From Catellatospora bangladeshensis (GTDB lineage Bacteria > Actinomycetota > Actinomycetes > Mycobacteriales > Micromonosporaceae), in assembly GCF_016862575.1 (NCBI RefSeq), contig NZ_BONF01000020.1:179606-243605 (forward strand): DNA of 64,000 nucleotides. The letters run 5' to 3'. The notes under the pieces are model-generated. The model ran no database searches, was not told the origin of the DNA, and worked only from the letters and a program-made list of their open reading frames with translations. Positions 56,771-64,000 of this stretch are shown here, in pieces; the first letter of the stretch is position 1; every line of letters begins with the position of its first letter. A program made the position numbers and the translations under genes.

Positions 56771-58204
56771 GTGACTCGTACGGTGATCGTCCTCGCGGCC
56801 GGCGAGGGTAAGCGGATGAAGTCGGACCTGCCGAAGATGCTGCATCCGCTCCTCGGGCGCTCGCTGGTGGGCCACGTGCTCGCCGCCGCCGCGCCGCTGG
56901 GCGCGGAGCGCACCCTCGCCGTCGTCGGCAACCGGGCCGACCAGGTCACCGCGCACCTGGCCGAGATCGCGCCGGAGGTGTCGACGGCGCTGCAGGCGCA
57001 GCAGAACGGCACCGGCCACGCGGTGCGCATCGCGCTGGAGGCGCTGGGCGACGTCGCGGGCACCGTGGTGGTGCTGAACGGCGACGTGCCGCTGCTGCGC
57101 CCGGAGACCCTGCAGGCTCTGGTGGAGGCGCACGAGAACGCGAGCGCCGCCGCCACCGTGCTGGGCGCCGAGGTGCCGAACCCGACCGGTCTCGGCCGGC
57201 TGGTCCGCGACGCGGACGGCGGCCTGGCCCGCATCGTGGAGGAGCGCGACGCGACGCCGGAGCAGCGGGCGATCCGCGAGATCAACGCGGGCATCTACGC
57301 GTTCGACGCGGCGGCGCTGCGGGCCGCGCTGGCGAAGCTGACCACGGACAACGACCAGGGCGAGGAGTACCTGACCGACGTCTTCGCGCTGTTCGTGGCG
57401 GAGGGCTCGCCGGTGCGGGTGCACCTGGCGGCCGACGCCGTGGAGACGCTGGGCTGCAACGACCGGGCCGAGCTGGCCTCGCTGCGGGCGCTGCTGCGCG
57501 ACCGGATCAACCTGGACCTGATGCGCTCCGGCGTGACCATCATCGACCCGGCGACGACCTGGGTCGACGTGACGGCGACCGTCGAGCGCGACGCGCTGCT
57601 GGAGCCGAACGTGCAGCTGCGGGGCGCCAGCTCGGTCGCCTCCGGCGCGGTGGTCGGCCCGGACGTGACGCTGATCGACACGAGCGTGGGCGAGCAGGCC
57701 CAGGTGGTACGCGCGCACGCGGTGCAGGCCGAGATCGGCCCGAACGTGTCCGTGGGCCCGTACGCGTACCTGCGGCCGGGGGCGCGCATCGCGCGCAAGG
57801 GCAAGGTCGGCACGTTCGTGGAGATCAAGAACGCGTCGCTGGGCGAGGGCACCAAGGTGCCGCACCTGACGTACGTGGGCGACGCGACGATCGGCGAGCA
57901 CACCAACATCGGTGCCGGAAACCTGTTCGCGAACTACAGCGGCACCACGAAGAGCCACACCACGATCGGCTCGCACGTGAAGACCAGCTGCGACACGACG
58001 TTCGTGGCGCCGGTGACGATCGGCGACGGCGCGTACACCGCGGCCGGCTCGGTGATCGGCAAGGACGTGCCGCCGGGCGCGCTGGCCGTGGCGCGGGCGC
58101 ACCAGCGCAACATCGAGGGCTGGGTGCAGCGCACGCGGGGCGGCACTGCGTCGGCGGAGGCGGCCGAGCGGGCCCTGAAGGAGCAGGCGGGCGAGGAGGG
58201 CTGA
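56771..58204 (+). CDS. glmU: Bifunctional UDP-N-acetylglucosamine synthase GlmU
   Basis: 477 aa from the GTG. N-terminal uridylyltransferase: VIVLAAGEGKRMKSDLPKMLHPLLGRSL, QAQQNGTGHAVRIAL, VVVLNGDVPLLRPETL, INAGIYAFDAAAL. C-terminal acetyltransferase with left-handed helix repeats, including GAVVGPDVTLIDTSVG, AEIGPNVSVGPYAYLRPGARI, KVPHLTYVGDATIGEHTNIGAG and NYSGTTKSHTTIGSHVK. It makes UDP-GlcNAc for peptidoglycan. An ATG six codons upstream (56753) is possible, but AGG lies 6 nt before the GTG and nothing precedes the ATG. 34 nt after tRNA-Gln. Confidence 0.95.
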   Translation: MTRTVIVLAAGEGKRMKSDLPKMLHPLLGRSLVGHVLAAAAPLGAERTLAVVGNRADQVTAHLAEIAPEVSTALQAQQNGTGHAVRIALEALGDVAGTVVVLNGDVPLLRPETLQALVEAHENASAAATVLGAEVPNPTGLGRLVRDADGGLARIVEERDATPEQRAIREINAGIYAFDAAALRAALAKLTTDNDQGEEYLTDVFALFVAEGSPVRVHLAADAVETLGCNDRAELASLRALLRDRINLDLMRSGVTIIDPATTWVDVTATVERDALLEPNVQLRGASSVASGAVVGPDVTLIDTSVGEQAQVVRAHAVQAEIGPNVSVGPYAYLRPGARIARKGKVGTFVEIKNASLGEGTKVPHLTYVGDATIGEHTNIGAGNLFANYSGTTKSHTTIGSHVKTSCDTTFVAPVTIGDGAYTAAGSVIGKDVPPGALAVARAHQRNIEGWVQRTRGGTASAEAAERALKEQAGEEG

Positions 58205-58255
58205 GCGCCCTGCCCGGGATGGCCGGCGCGTGCGGTGACGCCGCGCCGGTCGGCG

Positions 58256-58495
58256 TCAGTGACGCTCGACGGGGTTGCCGTCCTCGTCGAGCCAGCCGCG
58301 CTTGGCGGCCTCGGCCCCGAGGGAGAACTGGTTCTTCGCGCCGGTCTGCTGCTTGAGCGAGGCGATGTGGTCGTGCACCGCGCGCTCGCTCAGGAACACC
58401 AGCTTGGTGATGGTCTGCACGGTGAAGCCGGCGGCGAGCAGCAGCAGGATCCGGCGCTGGATCAGCGTCGGCTCCCCGGACTGTTCGCGACCCAT
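58256..58495 (-). CDS. Small LuxR/GerE-type HTH protein
   Basis: 79 aa made up of almost only an HTH domain: LIQRRILLLLAAGFTVQTITKLVFLSERAVHDHIASLKQQTGAKNQFSLGAEAAKRGWLDEDG. The pattern I-L-x-L-L-A-x-G-x-T-x(3)-I, S-E-R-x-V-x-x-H-I and L-x-x-x-T-G-A-K-x(3)-L is that of GerE/LuxR C-terminal domains. No receiver domain is present. Regulatory targets unknown. Convergent to glmU (51-nt gap) and divergent from prs. Confidence 0.8.
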   Translation of the reverse strand: MGREQSGEPTLIQRRILLLLAAGFTVQTITKLVFLSERAVHDHIASLKQQTGAKNQFSLGAEAAKRGWLDEDGNPVERH

Positions 58496-58646
58496 CGGGG
58501 CTTCGCCTTTCTGTACGGACAGTTGTGCTTAACGAAGGTAGCGCCACCCGTCCGAGGCGGGCAAGGCACCCTCATGTCACCTGCGTGAACTCCCGGGCAA
58601 GCGGTGTGTCCGTGATCTGTCGCACCCGCGAACGGCCTTGGTGGCT

Positions 58647-58658
58647 GGTTCGCGAACC
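58647..58658. promoter_or_regulatory. Perfect palindrome GGTTCGCGAACC in the prs upstream region
   Basis: Perfect 12-bp palindrome about 65 bp before prs, with a partial copy (GCGAAC) about 20 bp upstream. May be an operator shared by the divergent prs and HTH genes. No family known to match. Confidence 0.3.
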
Positions 58659-58723
58659 GCCGGGAGAGGATGAAGCGAAAAGGTGATACTGACCGCAGAC
58701 CATCGTGAAGGGGCGGCAAGCCG

Positions 58724-59704
58724 ATGGGCAGCATCGTCACGGAGAACCGCAAGAACCTGATGCTCTTCTCTGGCCGGGCCTACCCCGAGCTGGCGAGGGA
58801 GATCGGCGAGGTGCTCGGCGTGGGGGTGACCCCGACGACGGCATATGACTTCGCCAGCGGTGAGACGTTTGTCCGTTACAAGGAGTCCGTCCGCGGTTCG
58901 GACGCCTTCATCGTCCAGTCCATGACCCAGCCGGTGAACAACTGGATCATGGAGACGCTGCTCATGATCGACGCGGCGAAGCGGGGTTCGGCCAAGCGCA
59001 TCACCGTGGTGCTGCCGTTCTACCCGTACGCCCGCCAGGACAAGAAGCACCGCGGCCGGGAGCCCATCTCCGCCCGCCTGGTCGCCGACCTGCTCAAGAC
59101 GGCGGGCGCCAACCGCATCCTCACCGTCGACCTGCACACCGCGCAGATCCAGGGCTTCTTCGACGGCCCGGTGGACCACCTGTTCGCGATGGACATCCTC
59201 GCCGACTATGTGCAGGCCAACTACGGCCACCGCGAGCTGACCGTGGTGTCGCCCGACTCGGGCCGGGTGCGCGTCGGTGAGCGCTGGACGGACCGGCTGG
59301 GCGGCTGCCCGCTGGCATTCATCCACAAGACCCGCGACCCGCTCAAGCCCAACCAGGTGGTGGCGAACCGGGTCATCGGCGAGGTGGCCGGCCGCACCTG
59401 CATCCTGGTCGACGACATGATCGATACGGCGGGCACCATCTGCAAGGCCGCCGACATCCTGTTCGACAACGGCGCCGCGGACGTCATCGTGACGACCACC
59501 CACGCGGTGCACTCCGACCCGGCCACCGAGCGGCTGAAGAACAGCCGGATCAGCGAGGTCATCGTCACCAACACCCTCCCGCTGGGCACGGAGAAGACGT
59601 TCGACAAGCTCACCGTGCTCTCGATCGCCCCGCTGCTGGCCCGCGCCATCCGCGAGGTCTTCGACGACGGCTCCGTGACCACCCTCTTCGGCGGGCTGAG
59701 CTGA
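58724..59704 (+). CDS. prs: Ribose-phosphate pyrophosphokinase
   Basis: 326 aa. LMLFSGRAYPELAREIGEVLG, TVVLPFYPYARQDKKHRGREPISARLVADLLKTAGA (catalytic flexible loop and ATP-binding), VDLHTAQIQGFFDGPVDHL, and the PRPP site CILVDDMIDTAGTI. It makes PRPP for purine, pyrimidine, His and Trp synthesis. GAAGGGG lies about 10 nt before the ATG. Ends at a hairpin at 59720. Confidence 0.96.
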   Translation: MGSIVTENRKNLMLFSGRAYPELAREIGEVLGVGVTPTTAYDFASGETFVRYKESVRGSDAFIVQSMTQPVNNWIMETLLMIDAAKRGSAKRITVVLPFYPYARQDKKHRGREPISARLVADLLKTAGANRILTVDLHTAQIQGFFDGPVDHLFAMDILADYVQANYGHRELTVVSPDSGRVRVGERWTDRLGGCPLAFIHKTRDPLKPNQVVANRVIGEVAGRTCILVDDMIDTAGTICKAADILFDNGAADVIVTTTHAVHSDPATERLKNSRISEVIVTNTLPLGTEKTFDKLTVLSIAPLLARAIREVFDDGSVTTLFGGLS

Positions 59705-59719
59705 CCCTGGCGGCGCACG

Positions 59720-59755
59720 CCCCTTCCGGCCGCGGCGCACGGCGACCGGAAGGGG
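59720..59755 (+). terminator. Terminator of prs
   Basis: CCCCTTCCGG at 59720-59729 pairs perfectly with CCGGAAGGGG at 59746-59755; loop 16 nt. Confidence 0.75.
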
Positions 59756-59944
59756 TGACATCGGCCGCCCCGCCGGGGATGACCCAAAGTGATCGGGTAA
59801 GCTTTCGGGGTTGCCACGGCGAGGGTGCCCTGCGGGTCGTAACTACCTGTTGATGGCGCCGTGATCGACGCGGTGCTCCGGGTCTTCCCGCGCGCCCTCG
59901 TTCGCTCGGCCTGACAAGAGACCCGTTGAGCAGGAGAAGTAGTC

Positions 59945-60583
59945 GTGTCTGAGGTAAAGATCAGCGCCGAGCCGCGTACCGAGTTCGGCAAGGGCGGCGC
60001 TCGCCGCACCCGTCGTCTGGGCCTCGTGCCCGCCGTCATCTACGGCCACGGTGAGGCCCCGCGCCACATCGCCGTGCCGGCCCGTGAGTTCGCCGCCGCC
60101 ATCCGCCACGGCGGCATCAACACCGTCTTCGAGCTCGTCGCGCCCGACGGCACCAAGACCCTGGCGCTGCCGAAGGCCATCCAGCGTGACCCGCTGAAGG
60201 ACACCTACGAGCACATCGACCTGGTGATCGTCAAGCGCGGCGAGCAGGTCACCGTCGAGGTGCCGGTGCACCTGGTCGGCGAGGCCGCCAAGGGCACCCT
60301 GGTGATGACCGAGCACGACAAGATCGCGATCAGCGCCGAGGCGCTGCACCTGCCGGAGTTCGTCGAGGCCTCGATCGAGGGCCTGGAGGCCGGCTCGCAC
60401 GTCACCGCCGGTGACGTCAAGCTGCCGCGTGGCGCGCAGCTGGTCGCCGACGCAGAGACCATCGTCGCCGTGGTGAGCCTGGCCCCGACCGCCGAGCAGC
60501 TCGAGGGCGAGACCGCCGAGGCGCCCGAGGCCGCCGAGGCCGAGGCCGAGGAGGCCGCCGAGACCGTGGCCGCCGAGGCCTGA
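59945..60583 (+). CDS. rplY: 50S ribosomal protein L25 / general stress protein Ctc
   Basis: 212 aa. Start SEVKISAEPRTEFGKGGARRTRRLGLVPAVIYGHGEAPRHIAVPAREF, the L25 rRNA-binding domain; then the Ctc-type beta domain GEQVTVEVPVHLVGEAAKGTLV, LPEFVEASIEGLEAGSHVTAGDVKLPRG; an Ala/Glu-rich tail. It binds 5S rRNA; the longer Ctc form is stress-associated. AGGAG lies 6-9 nt before the GTG. Preceded by an untranslated region of about 190 nt without a gene. Confidence 0.95.
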   Translation: MSEVKISAEPRTEFGKGGARRTRRLGLVPAVIYGHGEAPRHIAVPAREFAAAIRHGGINTVFELVAPDGTKTLALPKAIQRDPLKDTYEHIDLVIVKRGEQVTVEVPVHLVGEAAKGTLVMTEHDKIAISAEALHLPEFVEASIEGLEAGSHVTAGDVKLPRGAQLVADAETIVAVVSLAPTAEQLEGETAEAPEAAEAEAEEAAETVAAEA

Positions 60584-60601
60584 TCTCGTTTCAGCTCCGT
60601 C

Positions 60602-60644
60602 CGTGGCGTCCTTCATGCTGTGTAACGGCATGAAGGACGCCACG
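60602..60644 (+). terminator. 17-bp perfect hairpin between rplY and pth
   Basis: CGTGGCGTCCTTCATGC at 60602-60618 pairs with GCATGAAGGACGCCACG at 60628-60644, loop 9 nt. Lies 24 nt upstream of pth; could end rplY transcription or reduce read-through to pth. Confidence 0.8.
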
Positions 60645-60667
60645 AGCGTATGTGGGGAGAAGTAGGC

Positions 60668-61261
60668 ATGGAGCAGGCAGCGCCGTGGCTGATCGTGGGC
60701 CTGGGCAATCCGGGGCCGCAGTACGCCGGGAACCGGCACAACGTCGGGTTCCACATCGCCGACCTGCTGGCCGAGCGCACCGGCGTGAAGTTCGGGCGGC
60801 ACCGCAAGGCGGTGGCGGACGTGGCCGAGGCGCGGCTGGGGTACGGCGCGGACGCCCCGCGCCTGGTCCTGGTGAAGCCGCTGACCTACATGAACCTGTC
60901 CGGCGGCCCGGCCGCCGCGCTCAGCCAGTTCTACAAGGTGCCGGTGGCGCAGGTCATCGCCGTGCACGACGAGCTGGACATCCCGTACGGCCAGCTGCGG
61001 CTGAAGGTGGGCGGGGGCGAGGGCGGCCACAACGGGCTGCGCTCGATGACCAAGTCGCTGTCCACGAAGGAGTATCTGCGGGTGCGCTTCGGCGTGGGCC
61101 GCCCACCGGGCCGGCAGGACCCGGCCGACTTCGTGCTGTCCGACTTCTCCAGCGTGGAACGCAAGGAGCTGGAGTTCCTGGTGGACCGGGCGGCGGACGC
61201 GGTGGAGGCGATCGTGAAGGTCGGCCTGGCGGCCGCGCAGCAGACCTACCACACTGCCTGA
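60668..61261 (+). CDS. pth: Peptidyl-tRNA hydrolase
   Basis: 197 aa. [28 protein letters not shown] (catalytic Asn and His), [42 protein letters not shown] (catalytic Asp), [12 protein letters not shown]. It frees tRNA from dropped-off peptides. The ATG at 60668 has GGGAGAAG upstream. Last gene of the glmU-prs-rplY-pth order shared with M. tuberculosis. Confidence 0.96.
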   Translation: MEQAAPWLIVGLGNPGPQYAGNRHNVGFHIADLLAERTGVKFGRHRKAVADVAEARLGYGADAPRLVLVKPLTYMNLSGGPAAALSQFYKVPVAQVIAVHDELDIPYGQLRLKVGGGEGGHNGLRSMTKSLSTKEYLRVRFGVGRPPGRQDPADFVLSDFSSVERKELEFLVDRAADAVEAIVKVGLAAAQQTYHTA

Positions 61262-61316
61262 TCCCGACAGGACCTCCCGCCGTCACATTTGCCCCAATCC
61301 CGCGTTGTATCCGGCA

Positions 61317-61362
61317 GGCGCACCTGCTCCGGCCCCTTCAAGCAGGCCGGATTCGGTGCGCC
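61317..61362 (+). promoter_or_regulatory. Nested hairpin leader before the sugar transferase gene
   Basis: Outer stem GGCGCACC (61317-61324) with GGTGCGCC (61355-61362); inner stem CCGGCC (61329-61334) with GGCCGG (61345-61350); the two are separated by a symmetrical 4x4 internal loop TGCT/ATTC, loop 10 nt. Lies 23 nt before the ATG. It might be a terminator of pth or an RNA switch; no known class fits. Confidence 0.45.
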
Positions 61363-61384
61363 GCGTCGGTGACGGGGGGCATTC

Positions 61385-63027
<1,643 letters not shown>

Positions 63028-63028
<1 letters not shown>

Positions 63029-63807
63029 TGCCCCCGGTGGAAGACGGCGCCTTCGCCGTATGGCTGGCCCGACAGGCCGGCGACCTGCTGCTCACCCTGC
63101 GCGACGAGATCGGGTTCGACGACCCGGCCGGTCTGCGCCACGCCGGTGACAAGCGTTCGCACGATCTGATCATGACGGAGCTGGCCCGCTGGCGGCCCGC
63201 CGACGCCGTGCTCAGCGAGGAGGGCGTGGACGACCCCGTCCGGCTCACCGCCAACCGGCTGTGGATCATCGACCCGCTCGACGGCACCCGCGAGTTCGGC
63301 GAGCAGGGCCGCGCCGACTGGGCCGTGCACGTCGCCCTGTGGCGGCGCACCGGTGAGCACGACGGCGAGCTGGTGGCCGGTGCCGTGGGGCTGCCCGCGC
63401 AGCAGCGCGTGCTCGGCAGCGAGCCGGCTCCGGCGTACCCCCCGCTGTCTCCGGAGGCGGCCGCGGGCGGGGCCATCCGCATCGCGACCAGCCGCACCCG
63501 CCCCCCGGCCTTCCTGGCCGCGGTCGCCGAGCAGGTCGGCGCCGAGCTGGTGCCGATGGGCTCGGCCGGCGCGAAGATCGCCGCCGTGGTGACGGGTGAG
63601 GTCGACGCCTACATCCACGCCGGCGGCCAGTACGAGTGGGACTCGGCGGCGCCGGTGGCGGTCGCCGCCGCGGCCGGCCTGCACACCTCCCGGGTCGACG
63701 GCGCGCCGCTGCGTTACAACCAGGCGAACGCGAGCCTGCCCGACCTGCTGGTGTGCCGCCGCGATCTGGCCGCTGACCTGCTGTCGGCCTTGTCACAGCA
63801 TCGTTGA
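63028..63807 (+). CDS. cysQ: 3'(2'),5'-bisphosphate nucleotidase, CysQ type
   Basis: 259 aa IMP-family phosphatase. GDKRSHDLIMTEL, VLSEEGVDDPVRL, WIIDPLDGTREFGEQGRADWAVHVAL (DPLDGT with T-R-E-F, the CysQ variant) and QYEWDSAAPVAVAAAAGLH (WDxAAP). CysQ hydrolyses PAP to AMP, recycling the by-product of sulfate reduction. It lies right before cysD, which supports the assignment. Distinct from the IMP-family gene at 1976. Confidence 0.9.
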
Positions 63808-63868
63808 TCCACGCGCGCCACGGCGTGTAGGGTTAATTCCCGAGTAAAGCACTAGGAAAGGTCTGGAT

Positions 63869-64000
63869 ATGGTCCAGCCTGGGCCGGAGCAGCCGGCTGC
63901 CTACCGAGTCTCCCACCTTGACGCTCTCGAAGCCGAGAGCATCTTCGTGATGCGGGAGGTCGTCGCCGAGTTCGAGCGCCCGGTGCTGCTGTTCTCGGGC
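63869..64000 (+). CDS. cysD: Sulfate adenylyltransferase subunit 2, N-terminal part
   Basis: 44 codons, open at the right edge. [31 protein letters not shown] matches the N-terminus of CysD (LxxLEAESIxIxREVxAEFxxPVLLFSGGKDS), the PP-loop coming immediately after the window. CysD with CysN makes APS from sulfate and ATP. GGAAAGG lies 6-8 nt before the ATG, 61 nt after cysQ. Confidence 0.9.
   Translation, partial: MVQPGPEQPAAYRVSHLDALEAESIFVMREVVAEFERPVLLFSG

Overview
The window is 64 kb of very GC-rich DNA with dense, short-gapped genes, many GTG starts, and TANNNT -10 hexamers placed 6-9 nt before start codons. It reads as the core chromosome of an actinomycete. The gene content (Rv2578c-type radical SAM enzyme, DUF3817, Ruc/FmdB, gephyrin-like Glp, SepX/GlpR, PMT mannosyltransferase) and the dispersed-looking palindromes suggest Micromonosporaceae (a Catellatospora/Micromonospora/Actinoplanes type), but that placement is inference. 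I see no prophage, IS element, CRISPR array or biosynthetic cluster. No gene-free stretch exceeds 300 bases; the longest gaps are 25118-25353, 58496-58723 and 21679-21898.

Layout. 1-5.3 kb: an MFS exporter cut by the left edge, CutA1, a lipoprotein, an inositol-phosphatase family enzyme, a secreted coiled-coil protein and a branched-chain amino-acid type binding lipoprotein. 5.3-8.8 kb: the ATPases and permeases of that ABC importer, fused end to end by start/stop overlaps. 8.9-12.4 kb: a secreted NlpC/P60 hydrolase, a CopZ-like chaperone with a His-rich membrane-anchored partner, and a dimethylargininase-like enzyme. 12.4-21.7 kb: scattered acyl-CoA enzymes (CoA-ester lyase, acyl-CoA dehydrogenase, MaoC hydratase) that resemble ethylmalonyl-CoA pathway steps, mixed with DUF4190 proteins, DUF3817, a radical SAM protein interrupted by an intein and preceded by a LexA-type box, and thioredoxin-fold proteins. 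21.9-31.5 kb: an rRNA/tRNA methyltransferase, PH-domain proteins, an ECF sigma factor with a membrane partner, a PHP phosphoesterase, MarC, a RecB-like nuclease, a Fur regulator and DUF2231.

31.5-38.9 kb matches, gene for gene, the M. tuberculosis Rv0991c-Rv0996 neighbourhood (from memory): ruc (preceded by a near-perfect CIRCE), 5-formyl-THF cyclo-ligase, galU, glp, rimJ-like, sepX/glpR, with a GGDEF protein inserted. 39-61 kb follows the Rv1002c-Rv1019 order: PMT, rsmI, metG, tatD, rsmA, ispE, a TetR regulator, glmU, prs, rplY/ctc, pth. The rpfB gene expected between tatD and rsmA is missing; a cytochrome P450 and a DUF805 protein are there instead. tRNA-Ala(CGC) and tRNA-Gln(TTG) lie at 39070 and 56665. 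The right end holds a polyprenyl-phosphate sugar transferase, CysQ and the start of cysD, linking PAP recycling with sulfate activation.

The most informative signals are regulatory: CIRCE before ruc, a LexA box before the intein-bearing radical SAM gene, a promoter with an overlapping palindrome before the acyl-CoA dehydrogenase, paired TACG-N4-CGTA palindromes before a desaturase, a hairpin that could hide the tetR ribosome site, and a recurring leaderless-promoter architecture at sixteen genes.
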